64,000 nucleotides of DNA, taken from the NCBI GenBank assembly GCA_963556495.2, contig OY747704.1, positions 1,029,001 through 1,093,000 of the forward strand. Direction: 5' to 3'. This document shows positions 22,900-33,345 of this stretch, piece after piece (positions within the stretch are counted from its first letter, which is position 1; each line of letters opens with the position of its first letter). The notes beneath the pieces are model-generated. The model did no database searches. It worked only from the letters and a program-made list of their open reading frames with translations, and was not told where the DNA came from. The position numbers were made by a program, and so were the translations under genes. This stretch comes from Valencia hispanica. Lineage: Eukaryota; Chordata; Actinopteri; Cyprinodontiformes; Valenciidae.

Positions 22900-23619
22900 T
22901 TGGAACAGGAACACCTGATGGCTACATTTGGAAGTGTGGATATACTTTCTACCTTTACCTGCCTAAAGACTGGTGTGGTACCTGCAGTTTGGCTCGACTG
23001 CAACCATCCTCATACAGAGAATGGTTTTGTATCATCATCATCAGAGCTGAAGAAGAGTGATTTCTCACCGGTACAGGAGTTCGTTCCTTTTACAGACAAC
23101 GATGGGCGTAAACTGCTCTACAGTGATGCTAAAGGAATTTTCCACACCATGTTTCCATCTGTTGGAGTTGCAGGTCTGACAAATAGGATGAACGAAGTTT
23201 GGTGGTCCCTGGAAAACACCACTGTCATCCTTACGGAAATGTCTGATCTGATGGGAAACGATCCTGGAAAATTGGCTATGAGAACAATGCTAATGCAACA
23301 CCAAGTTTGTACAGTGATTGGAGAACATTGTTGTACTTGCATCCCATCTACACATGACAACTGGACTCTCATCTATGACAAGGTGCGAGGACTTGTTGAT
23401 TTCCTGAAGTCACAAGAATTACAAAATGCTCCCTGGGACTTTATGTTATGGTTGACTACTGGACGTTGGTATCAGGTTCTTTTGAACTTTGCAATGCCTT
23501 TTATTGTCATTCTGATTCTATTTTGCTTATTTGTATCCTGTATTTTACCATGGAAGAAACACCTGATGAGAAGTAGGAGTATGTTTGTTAAGTTAACTTT
23601 AATGAATTCTACAATGTAA
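22900..23619 (+). pseudogene. Retroviral env, transmembrane-subunit portion, 239 codons
   Basis: This open frame carries the membrane half of a gamma-type envelope. It has the CX6CC motif at residues 137-145, used in related viruses for a disulfide link between subunits. A hydrophobic anchor at about residues 193-215 precedes a short basic cytoplasmic tail. The first 80 or so residues may be the end of the surface subunit. No convincing cleavage site or fusion peptide was identified. The leader is separated from this frame by a stop, so no complete envelope is encoded. The frame itself is open to its own stop just before the 3' LTR, which is longer than chance but does not show function. Confidence 0.82.
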
Positions 23620-23695
23620 ACTACTTTTAAGGTAGCCGTTGTATGAAGGATGTTTTTTATTGTTTCTTTTACTGGAGTTATTAAGACTGCATTTC

Positions 23696-23705
23696 AGGGG
23701 GGAAA
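23696..23705 (+). promoter_or_regulatory. Polypurine tract
   Basis: AGGGGGGAAA lies directly before the 3' LTR, in the place and of the composition required to prime plus-strand DNA synthesis. Confidence 0.85.
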
Positions 23706-24132
23706 TGTTGGAGAATGTGATAAATGCAGTCTGTTCTTTTGTTTAACTTTGTGTGACAAGATTGGGGGTAGTAACTTTTAGTGTGGGGGTAAGAACCTTC
23801 TTAAGGAAAGGTGATTTTATGCTGTCCAAACAGGATGCTCCTACAAAACTACAAACAAACCTACAAAGTGCCATTGTGTTAGAAACAGTACTGCTGTGTG
23901 TTGTATGGTGATAAGATAAGACAGTGGTTGATGGGGGTGTGGTGAAGTCTGTTCATTTGTGTGAATAAATAGAAGCTGTGATTCTCAACATCTTTGAGAC
24001 TCTGCTGGATCAGAACAACGACTGGTGTGTCAGTTTCTTTTACTGCATGATTCTCCCTCAGCTGAGAAAACACATTTCACATTTTCTCTGTGTTTCTTTC
24101 TAGGTAAACCTGTGAGTTAAAATAACCTAACA
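23706..24132 (+). repeat. 3' LTR of the endogenous retrovirus (427 bp)
   Basis: Same ends as the 5' LTR, which it matches apart from one 6-bp gap. It is followed directly by the GAGCC target duplication. Confidence 0.95.
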
Positions 24133-24520
24133 GAGCCATTCCAACAATCAGAGACTTGATTGCACTTCAAACGGTAAGGCTGTGTTTTTATTGCTCTGCT
24201 GTGTGTAACAAACAGCAGCTAAATGCTAATGTGGCTATTGTATGCTAACATGGGTAATGGCTGCTAGTTTGCAAACAACAAATGACCTAGAATGCCACCA
24301 ATCAACGCGTCCTTCATTTGCATTATTACAATGACCGTCCACGACAGCCAAAGTATCGCATCAGATCTCACGAGACAATAATGCCTTCAGAAATAAGGGT
24401 CAGAGGAGCTCTGTGTTTATTTTTTTCCCACTTTTTTCCCACTTTTCTTTTTTAGAAGGGCCTGAAAGACTATAATAGAGCGTGGGTATCCAAGGTAATA
24501 CAAGGTTATGACTCCTTTAA

Positions 24521-26159
24521 ACCTCTCCTCCAGCTCAAAAAGTGCACTAAAGGTGCGGGGGAGGGTGTGTGTCTGTATTGCTCTGACAGACACCCTCACA
24601 AAAAGAGGGAGTGGGGGTTTGAACCCAACCTTGCTGCGTCTGTGTGAGTTTCCCCACTAAACTGCACAACGGATTGTTTAGACTGACCGTCAGCAATCAC
24701 AGAGTGGGCCAATTTGGCGGCCAGGCCACCAGGAAACGTCCCTGACATATAAGAAGATGCTGCCGCAGACTGCCCATCGTTCATTCTCTGCCCATCTCAC
24801 CCAGTCACACCTCTGCCTAAGCAGCGCCGTTGTGAACACCTTAAAAGCTGAATGCTACATTGAGGAGTTTGAAGAGGTGGAATGTGTTTTATTTTTAATC
24901 CAGTTTTCTCTTGTCTATCTTGACTCGGTAGTTAGAGGTGACCTTTTGTCAGTTGTTTTTTTTTGTTTTAAATATGTAAGTCTGGTTAATATTTCAGAAA
25001 GTTTCATTTTGTTTTAGGCATACAGTTCCACATGAGGTTACACCCAGCTCTTTAAGTGTTAAAATCTAATGTAAATTAAGATCTTGTAAATAAATAATTG
25101 TAAACTGTTCAACTGCATATTGTGGCTGCTTGAGGTCTGACAAGAGTGGATTATCTTTAGTTATGCTCCGGCCGCACCTATACAGGTCATAACAGTTTTC
25201 TTTCTTAATAAGTAAACTTATTTGAAAAAGAAAACTGCATTTTGCATTTACTCAAGTTATTGTCCACTGATATTAAAGCTTATTTCATGATCCTGAAGGA
25301 GGCAAATATTTTTTCCCAGCATTATACCTAGCAAGGCAGATATCTTTTTTTCTGTACTATCACTCAATAAAGAAACAAGAAATATTCTGTGGATCATCTT
25401 TAACCATCCTCCTCTCACAGGACAATTAAGAAAACAGAAAGAAAAAACGATACTTTGGCAAAGCTGTTACACATTGAGCTCAGCTAAATGCTTGATCAGA
25501 ATGTTCATTGTGTCAAAGACAAGCACAACTCACACTTTATTTTGAAGTGATTTTCTTTCTCCATTAAAGCCTCTCTCTGAATCCACAGAAGAGCTATTTC
25601 TTTGATAGAAAGTCATTCCAGTTGCAGCAAATTTTCAAAGCAGGGTCTCTGGAATAATTAGGACCTAAATTCAATGAGGAAAGCTTCTAGTCAATTTTTT
25701 CAAAATGTTATTCTAATTTGAATTTAATTCAATCTTTCAAACTGTGATTTGGCCCACTCATGCTGTGTTGGGATGTAGCATGAGGTTTCTATTTGACAGG
25801 CTGCATCTTCAAAGTCTTTGTGTAACTGCACAGATGTGAGAGATGCTGCTATTTTACAGCTCATCACAGAGATGACCAGAGGCTTCAGTAATCTGCAGCA
25901 AAGTGCCATGTGTGGGGCTGGTGATTCAGGGTAATAAACACGGTAGCCGGGAAGTGCAAAACAAAATTACATTAACCTGAAACACTTTTACATTTTTACC
26001 GAAACACATTTACAAGTTAATGTTTCGACAAGAAATACGTCCAACCGGTATTTATATCAGTTGTTCACTCTCTGTGACTTAGTCATGGTCTTATCTTGCA
26101 GAACATTCATGGTGAAAGATTAAAAAAAATAAAACTATTTGACTTGTTTGTTTGTTCTT
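24521..26159. other. No recognisable gene; one LTR-like stretch
   Basis: About 24740-25195 has LTR-like features: CATATAAGAAG near 24747, AATAAATAATTG near 25090 and an end GGTCATAACA near 25195. A matching TG start and target duplication were not found, so this is not called as an LTR. The rest to 26159 shows no coding or repeat structure I can name. Confidence 0.3.
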
Positions 26160-26343
<184 letters not shown>

Positions 26344-26544
26344 GCTATCTTTCTATCTAATGTAGAATGGACCAAAGCCTCTTGGGAAATGGGAATTGGG
26401 AATGCATTTATCCAATGAACCGATTGCAGGTCAAGTCTGAACGTCTCAGACAGTTACTGTAGTTGCAGCAAGTTGGAGGAAAACTAAGTAAATTGTTTGG
26501 CAGTTGACTGCAAGGTTTTTTGCTAACATTTTAACGCTTTACCC

Positions 26545-26681
26545 ATGGACAGCAAGAAGAGAAAGGAGAAAGGAGGGGCCGAAAAGGCCAGAATGAAGAA
26601 GAAGCGGATGCTGGAGGAGGATCCATCAAACTGCTCGAAAATTACGGATTTATTCCGAAATCAGGCATCAACGAGCTGCAG
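26545..26681 (+). pseudogene. Possible first coding exon of a ZMYM/hAT-derived gene
   Basis: The frame reads MDSKKRKEKGGAEKARMKKK, then RMLEEDPSNCSKITDLFRNQ, and ends at CTGCAG|GTGAAT (GT at 26682), a good donor. A lysine-rich start with GAEKARMKKK followed by a KITDLF-type motif is typical, from memory, of the N-terminus of zinc-finger MYM-type 1-like/hAT-derived proteins in fish. No downstream exon with the TTF zinc finger or transposase domain was found; an inverted-repeat element begins 77 bp beyond. It may be an isolated exon or a fragment of a hAT transposon. Confidence 0.45.
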
Positions 26682-26758
26682 GTGAATTGACGTTATTGCT
26701 ATTTAGGCGTGAACTAGCACAAGCTAGTCAAATGTTGGTATGGTAATTAGTGGCCCAG

Positions 26759-27496
26759 TAGGGTTGCCATCCGTCCCGTAAAAAACAGATTTGTTCTGTA
26801 TTCAGAGAAAATTGTACGCGTTCCGTATTGAGGTAAAAAGTAACGTGATTTGTCCCGTATTTCAGCTAGAATGACAAAAAGACACAAAGCTGGAATTATT
26901 CTGTCTTTACGCTGCACAGCTGCTTCTTCTTTCTCATTTTCTCCCCCTCCCCTCTCCTGTTGCTCCTTAAATCATGAAACTGATCAATGATCAGCTGATC
27001 AGCTTTTCTGTCGCAAGTCTCTTGCTTGTTTATCGCCCACGTAGCGTAGAAAGAGGAAACCAATGGATGTCGCGCTAAACAACATCATTTTTAAGCTTGA
27101 TAACCTGTTTAAATGTTCCTGTTCATCAGAGCTGAACAGGTGATGGAGAAATTGAAAGAAAGCTTTCAATAAATAATTATCTGAATCTTACAACCAAAGT
27201 AGTCGTCTGATATTAAATGTATAGAAATCCATTATCGTATATAGTAAATATTAAGTCTAATATATACTCTAGTAAGCTATAGTACTTTTTTCTTCTGGGA
27301 AGGTACCATCTGTGCAGTCTGGAATTCTGTCAAAGAAAGATGTTGAATCTATTTAACTATTGTAGAAAAATAACTGATTTATCTGCATTTGTTTTACACT
27401 TGCATTAAATTAAAGTTGAGTACGTCGATTAAGCATCAGGAGGCGGAGGATGGGGGGGTGGTTCCTTATTTTTTTTGCTGGGAGTTGGCAACCCTA
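26759..27496. mobile_element. Inverted-repeat element (738 bp) ending TAGGGTTGCCA / TGGCAACCCTA
   Basis: The two 11-bp ends are perfect inverses, suggesting a non-autonomous DNA transposon of hAT-like type. The flanks (TGGCCCAG and TCCACTAC) do not form an 8-bp duplication, so it may be old, rearranged or of another superfamily. No transposase is seen. Confidence 0.55.
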
Positions 27497-28053
27497 TCCA
27501 CTACTCTGCCAAAGCTGGTATATTTCAGACGAATTAATGACTTTGCCATAATAATCCTTGATTGGCTCTTGAATTCGACTATTTGTTTGTCAGTTACTAG
27601 TAAGTGTTCAGTTTTCTTTATAGCCTTGTTGCTACTAATGAATAGGCTAGAAGCTGTTTGACCAATAGCCTTCACTAGCAGAAGTTAAGTAATGTTAGCA
27701 GATGCAAGCGAGCAGGGTTCACGTTGTAGAGTCATAGTAAATAATCGTTTCCCAAAATGTATTTAACCTGTTCTATCCAAATTGAGGTGTTTATGTCATT
27801 GTGTGGATGTCGATTGTGGTATAGCCCTGTGAGTCAGACTATTTCAACCTGATTTGGTTGAATGCACTGCACAGAATGATGGTGGAGACAAGGCCGGCTC
27901 TACGGGTGGGCAAGGGTGGGCAATGCCCACCCAAACAGAGTGCCTTCCCTCCCAATAAAAATACATGGAAACGAACGTGACGTATCTCAGTCTTCCAATT
28001 AAATGGTATAAAACATAGCAGGACATATCTACACTTTTGATTGGACGTGCTGT

Positions 28054-28055
<2 letters not shown>
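27497..28055. other. No recognisable gene
   Basis: A stretch at about 27893-27945 (GGCCGGCTCTACGGG, GGGCAATGCCCACCC) resembles the end of a fish hAT element, but no partner end was found. Confidence 0.3.

Positions 28056-28094
<39 letters not shown>
28056..28094. repeat. (AT)n microsatellite
   Basis: About 39 bp of alternating AT. Confidence 0.95.
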
Positions 28095-28095
<1 letters not shown>

Positions 28096-28252
28096 CTAAA
28101 ACCTAATACTGAATATAATATAACTTACATAGAATATCATATACCCTAAGCCTAATATTGAATATGATGTGACTATAATGTAATATATGACATTATATAA
28201 CAATAGTATAGTACCTAATATATTTACTGACCCATAATATATATTTATACAC

Positions 28253-28386
<134 letters not shown>

Positions 28387-28936
28387 GGGAGTAACAGAGA
28401 AACTGTGTTAATCATTTATTGTTTCATCATTATTTCAGCATGCAGTGTTTCTTGTATAGCACTGATGAGAGTATTATGCTAAAAATGATTTTGTGTGCAG
28501 TGTATTTTTTGGGATAGGTGAGGGTGGAGGCTTTGAATGAATTACTTTAATTTCCATTATTTTCATCCACAAAACATGTTTGCAAATATAAATCTGTGAT
28601 TATTGCATCCCTGATTTTCCCCTCAGTTTTGGACCTGTTTTTTTGTGTAGTGTTCCCCGTTCACTGAAACATTATAATTGAAATGCCATATAGACAGACT
28701 CTGTTTTAACAATGCAAGTAGAGCCTGGAGCTTCGGACCACAACAAACAACGAGGTAGTTGAGGAAACCTAGGCGAACCTCTCCAAGCAGACTGCATCTA
28801 TCACACAGTTCAGGCTTCTGATGTTTGCTTTAATGAGAAGTTAAAACAGTCTGTCATTACTGAAAGAGGGAGAACAGAGCTTTCTCTGAATATTAAACTC
28901 AGCCTGTGCTATCATCTTACTTCCAGTGATGCTCAC
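28387..28936 (-). other. Probable intron downstream of the unc5d exon; no other feature
   Basis: No coding or repeat signal recognised. The splice donor of the exon is at 28931-28936 (GTGAGC on the minus strand). Confidence 0.45.
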
Positions 28937-29287
28937 CTGTGTTTGGCACCACCATCCGACCTCCTACGTGGCCGAACACTCCGCTGGTTCTCAGCTGTTC
29001 TCTGCTGGTGCTGAAAGGCCCATTGAGCATCTTCCGTTTGTCCACAGTGCTACAGAAGTCACAGCTGAGGTCCTGAGGGTAAGACTCAGTAGGCGCTTTG
29101 GCATGGAACTCTGCTCGCTCTGCCACACCCAGAGACACCATGAAGGAGCTCTGGACTTTGATCTGAATGTCCGGCAGGGGGTCAAAGAGGTCCTTGTCAG
29201 TGCTGTCATGGAAGGAGAGCGGCGTGCTGTACGTTTGTGCAATGGTCATGTCTGGCGGCATTGAGGAGTTGAGAAGCAGTGGGTTGC
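28937..29287 (-). CDS. unc5d: unc5d exon (netrin receptor UNC5D, juxtamembrane-to-ZU5 linker)
   Basis: The 351-bp exon is bounded on the minus strand by TCACTGCAG|GC and ACACAG|GTGAGC. It has the same phase at both ends, with 117 codons' worth of sequence and no stop. Its translation includes NPLLLNSSMPPDMTIAQTYS, then DPLPDIQIKVQSSFMVSLG with VAERAEFHAK, and ends TSGVFGHVGGRMVVPNT. From memory this matches the cytoplasmic stretch of UNC5D between the transmembrane helix and the ZU5 domain, especially KVQSSFMVSLGVSERAEYH and TGVFGHLGGRLVMPNTG. UNC5D is a single-pass neuronal receptor for netrins and FLRT proteins in axon guidance and cell repulsion. Neighbouring exons were not found within the window, so the flanking DNA is taken to be long introns full of mobile elements. 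UNC5A-C fit less well at the same place. Confidence 0.85.
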
Positions 29288-29584
29288 CTGCAGTGATGGA
29301 CAGACAGCAGAGTCACACAGTCACCTAAAAGCTCTCCATTCATGGGGAACGACAGAGAGAAATGACTTCATTAAAGTATCTACCTCCTTAGCAGCCCTGA
29401 CATGTTAAAATGATGTCTACTGGTGTCATAGATCTAGCTAAATCTGGTCTGGTCTATTTCGTGACTCCTTCTTGACTACCCTTATTTAAACACTTTATAA
29501 AGTGTAAAACTTCAAGTGTCAAAATAGGAATGAGTACAAAGAAAACAAAGAAAAGGAAAAATATGTCACTTTGTTTTTTGTGCA

Positions 29585-29870
29585 ATAAACATTCAGAGAA
29601 AGTAGCTGCAAGGCTTTTGGGGTATGATACTACTGGCTTTGCACATCTACAGACTGATCACTTTAACCATTCTATGCAAAACAGCCGTTAATTAATGCAC
29701 AGATTCTCAATGTCAGCTTAATTTAGGTCTGGTCTTTCATTGGACCATTTGAACACATGAACATGCTTTACTCTCCAAAACAGCATCCCCACACCATAAT
29801 GTTGTCACTACCATGTTTCACAGTTTGTTTCTTGGTTTCTGTTTGACCTCCCATAAAGGTCACATTTTCT
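29585..29870 (-). pseudogene. Degenerate Tc1-like transposase fragment (C-terminal half)
   Basis: On the minus strand the sequence gives TVKHGSDNIMVWGC, followed after stops by remnants of the segment that codes for the catalytic C-terminal region (NGPMKDQT near the former SPDLNPIE motif). Many stops. It points in the opposite direction to the Tc1 pieces at 30041-30700. Confidence 0.6.
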
Positions 29871-30040
29871 TGAGCCCACAACCCACTCAGAATGAAGGGA
29901 AAGAAGATCAGCTGAATGCAGTGAGGGTGTCTCCAGTGATTGTACTATAAAGACAGCTGTATCTTTATAGTGGAATGTCCATTCCACTGAATGGAATGTC
30001 CATTCACTGATTCATCAGCATTCCTGTCTACCATTACAGC

Positions 30041-30700
30041 ATGAAGACTAAAGAACACTCCAAGCCAATCAGAGAAAAGATTATTGAAAAGTATAAGTCA
30101 AGGGATGGATACAGACAAATCTTTGTGGGCCTGGAAATCCCTTGGAGTTTAGTTAAATCCATCAACAAGAAACGAAAGGAATGTGGCCTATTTGTAAAGA
30201 CGGCTAGATCAGACCGTCCTCACAAGCTGAATTACAGTGCAATAAGGAGACTGGTGAGAGAGGTCACCAGGACCGCTCTGGCTTTGCTCAAGGAGATCAA
30301 GCTTCAGCAGCTGAGATAGGAGAGACTTTGAAGAGAACAACTGTTATTCCTCACCAATCAAAGTTTTATATGAGAGTGGCAATGAGAAAGCCACTGTTGA
30401 AGAAAACTCAGATCTAGGTTCACCTAGAGTTTGCCAAAAGACACATGGGAGACTCCATAGTCATAAGAAAAAAAAGTTATTTGGTCTTTTTGTTCATCAG
30501 ACATGTTGCTGTTTGGAGGTCACCAAACACTGTCCATCCTCACTGTGAAGCATGGTGGTGGCAGCATCATGCTGTGGGGATGCTTCTAGGCACCAGGCCC
30601 TGGAAAGCTTGTAAAGGTTGAAGATAAATGAATGCAGGAGAATATAAAGAAATCCGGGAGACAGTTTGCATCTGGCAGAGAACTACGGCTTCAGAAAAAT
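30041..30700 (+). pseudogene. Degenerate Tc1-like transposase (N-terminal and middle parts)
   Basis: An open piece at 30041-30319 begins MKTKEHSKPIREKIIEKYKS and has a helix-turn-helix region (VGLEIPWSLVKSINKKRKE). This is the DNA-binding half of a fish Tc1 transposase family different from the copy at 8093. Past stops, 30530-30650 gives HQTLSILTVKHGGGSIMLWG, the start of the catalytic half, and GPGKLVKVEDK. The first aspartate region and the C-terminus are not readable. The element is a fossil. Confidence 0.75.
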
Positions 30701-31257
30701 TGTGTTAATTTTGTAAGTTAGGTTCGCGAGCAGGACCACGCCCCAAATCCACTTCCCACTCAGCAATCTACGCAAACACGACTCACCTGGTGCCTCACGC
30801 CTGGAACGCATCTCTAATTAGTCTGCTGTCGATATAAACTCTGCCTTCCTAGCACTCCACGTCTGTCTCCATCGTTTTACACCCCTCCCTTCCTCACCCT
30901 CTCTTTGGTTTCATCCCAATCCATCCCCTTCTTTATCGCTTTATCTCTTCATCCACTCTATCATCCCTTCATCTGCTCCCTCATCCCCTAATCCCTACAT
31001 CCCTTCCCTTCATCCTCACATCTCTATATCCCTTCCCTCATCTCTTCATCCCCACATCTCTTCCTTCTCCGCATCCCTTCATCCACTCATCCTCCCCCTC
31101 TCTCTTTCGGGTTCCGCCTGGGGGGTCCTGAACAGGCTTGAGAAAGATGAATTCCTGAAGACTGCACCCCCACGCTGAGTCTTCATCCCAAGCCTCCATC
31201 GGCGCATCTCCCCAGACTCTTCATCCCTCCAATCCCTTATTTCAATAAACATTGTAA
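30701..31257 (+). repeat. LTR-like segment with a pyrimidine-rich CATCCCTT array
   Basis: A TATA-like GATATAAACTC (about 30831) precedes a pyrimidine-rich tract of loosely repeated CATCCCTT/CATCTCTTC units (about 30940-31110). Near 31244 there is TCAATAAACATTG, a polyadenylation-like signal. This order resembles an LTR promoter and its transcript end, but the terminal dinucleotides and target duplication were not established. Confidence 0.4.
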
Positions 31258-31260
31258 TTC

Positions 31261-31552
31261 AAATCTCTTTAAGCATGGTCCTTGCCAATGAACATTTAAG
31301 TCTGCAGTCTGAGAGCGAAGTGCTCTGTTAGGAACATAAGGAACAATTAGATCTCTGATGTATGATGGAGCTTGATTATTAAGGGCTTTGTATGTAAGAA
31401 GAAGGATCTTCAATTCTATTCTGGATTTAACAGGGAGCCAATGAAGGGAAGCTAAAACAGGAGAAATGTGATCTCTCTTTTTAATATTCATCAGAACTCT
31501 TGCTGCTGCATTTTGGATCAACTGAAGGCTTTTAATGGCATTTTGTGGACTA
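31261..31552 (-). pseudogene. L2-A fragment (end of reverse transcriptase region)
   Basis: The minus-strand frame starts [19 protein letters not shown] and runs through SLHWLPVKSRIE, LLLTYKALNNQAPSYI and NRALRSQTA. This is the same segment as in the other L2-A copies here. Both ends are truncated. Confidence 0.85.
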
Positions 31553-33184
31553 CGTTTTTATTTAATTGTAACTATTTTGTAGAAAACAGTTTTCACTTTG
31601 ACATTACAATAGATTTTTGTAATTGTTTTCAACAAACAAGCTTATAGTTGTTGATCATAATTGTTTGCAACAACCAGGAACTTTGTTCTTGTTCTTGCCA
31701 CCTAAACCAAACAAGCAAAGTTTGCCTCAGTGATGTCGAGAACAAGTCTGAAACCACCAGTGATGTCATTGTTTTCTCGAGATAAGCAAAGTTGATGGAG
31801 ACATACAACCAAAGGAATTCAGGTAGGGACATCCTTGCAGCTTTAGCTGTGACTGGATTCAAATTCATGTCAAACTTTTCATTTTTATTTGTAAAAGCTT
31901 TTGAAAACTCTTTATTATCCCTCATTATTATTAGTCTATCCCAATAAGATACAGGGAAGTTTGCAGTTGTAAAGTTATAAAATGTGAAAAAAGCGGTGTG
32001 AAACATTTAGCATAATACTGCTCATTTAACATGATTCAATGTAGTAAAAGCAGACACATATTTAATTATTTTGAAATAATAGACACCATTTAATTTCTCC
32101 AGGTAACTTTAAATTAGACTTTATATTTGGTCTGGTGACTCTGTGCCTGAGAAGTGACGTTAAAACTGAATGGAGCACAACCTGGACAGAAGGTCCAGGG
32201 CTCCAAGCCACGGTCAGGGCGTTAGATTTAATTACCAAGCACACACACAGCTTGATCCCCATAATCCATCTGCTGGAGTCAGCTCCTCAGGCCACCCAGT
32301 TGTCCTCCTGAAGGAGAAGAAGGAGGGCAAATAGATGTCTGCTCTGTAAATGAGAGGAGTCCTTCAGCCCCCACTGTGTCTGTGAGTGGTAGTGGGTGAG
32401 GGTAGGGAGTTTAGGTCTTCATCTGTGGCCATTAAATGTGGAGGAGCTGCCAAACGGAGCAAGCAGCGCGCTGCATTGATCTGGCAGCAGTACCAAGATA
32501 ACAGCGATGTCACTGAGTCCTTGCTGCCCAGCTGTTGCCTGGCAAGGGGTGCAAAGCGGGAGGCTAATGTTGTTTTATTTTTAGGAAAATCATTAATTAC
32601 TGGGGATAGGATCTGAGCTTTTTGGAGGTTGCTGATGCTTTTTACTGTTCCTTTTTATCCTGTTTTAAAACTAAAACATAATTCTTGTCATTTAAAAGCA
32701 GTCTGTTTATTCACATTCAAGTATATTTGTGGCCATATGCCAGGAAAAAAAACATTGAATTTAATAATGATTATTTAAGTAAGTTTTTTATCAAAGTAAC
32801 GGGGTCTTTTTAACATGTAATTCAGAATGCAAAAAAGTATAACAAGCTGTAAAAGTTATCATAAACACTATAGAAGTGCTACTACCACTAGCCTTTTTCA
32901 TTTGGTTACCATCATAGAATTAGATATGATTTCATTATCGTCAGGATTTTTGCTTTGTACCTTGTGATTTAGTTCAGCATTTCTACTTCTTGGTGTACTG
33001 TTAAGGTTTTGTTCAGAGTCACCATCCTTAGCTCCTGTTTTATTCTTAGTTCTTATGGATTTCCCCTGTTACAACTGTCTTATTAGTCATGTTTCCAAGC
33101 ACTCTTTGGTCTTGTCATAATCTACTTAGATATTGTTGCCCTATTATGTGTCTTAGTCACAGTTTCTCATTAATTCTCTCCAGC
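31553..33184. other. No recognisable gene
   Basis: Several short open frames occur but none resembles a known protein and none has paired splice sites I can trust. No repeat structure is obvious. Confidence 0.3.
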
Positions 33185-33345
33185 TCAGTCCATCACTAAA
33201 GCTCCTTCAGAACAATGCAGCTGGGATCATAACGAGGACTCCCTCCAGAAAACACATTACCACAGTTCTTCAGCAGCTTCATTGGTTGCTCAGAGATAAA
33301 CGTTAAAATTCGAATTCTCGCATTTAAATGCATCCATAGCCTTTC
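33185..33345 (+). pseudogene. Degenerate LINE reverse-transcriptase fragment
   Basis: The frame reads LLQNNAAGIITRTPSRKHIT, then TVLQQLHWLLRDKR before a stop. This is the 'QNAAAR...HITPVLxxLHWLP' block of CR1/L2-type LINEs. The family cannot be resolved. Confidence 0.65.

Larger units (their letters stand above)
18291..24132 (+). mobile_element. Endogenous retrovirus, 5.84 kb, with both LTRs and 5-bp target duplication
   Basis: Two LTRs flank a 4.98-kb interior. The duplication GAGCC is at 18286-18290 and 24133-24137. A primer-binding site follows the 5' LTR and a purine tract precedes the 3' LTR. The interior keeps the integrase region and the membrane-anchored part of env. The gag, protease and most reverse transcriptase regions are not readable as long open frames. 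The integrase and env features are of gammaretrovirus type. The element is defective as it stands. It is a fish genome copy and no infectious potential is implied. Confidence 0.93.
17958..24520. mobile_element. Possible TTAA-flanked inverted-repeat element, now interrupted by a retrovirus
   Basis: The left end reads TTAA then AGGAGTCATGACCT; the right end is its near inverse, AGGTTATGACTCCT then TTAA (24517-24520). Without the 5.84-kb retroviral insertion and its repeat, the unit would be about 720 bp. TTAA at both ends suggests a piggyBac-like non-autonomous element, but the repeats are short. No transposase is seen. Confidence 0.45.

Noticed and set aside
22900..23619. A domesticated, syncytin-like envelope gene
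   Set aside because: The frame lacks a connected leader and most of the surface subunit, and it lies in a recent provirus, so conservation for a host role is not supported.
24740..25195. A further LTR
   Set aside because: It has TATA-like and polyadenylation-like signals, but a TG start and flanking duplication could not be found.
28926..29264. 112-codon plus-strand frame opposite the unc5d exon
   Set aside because: It is a shadow of the minus-strand exon, which has the splice sites and the recognisable protein.
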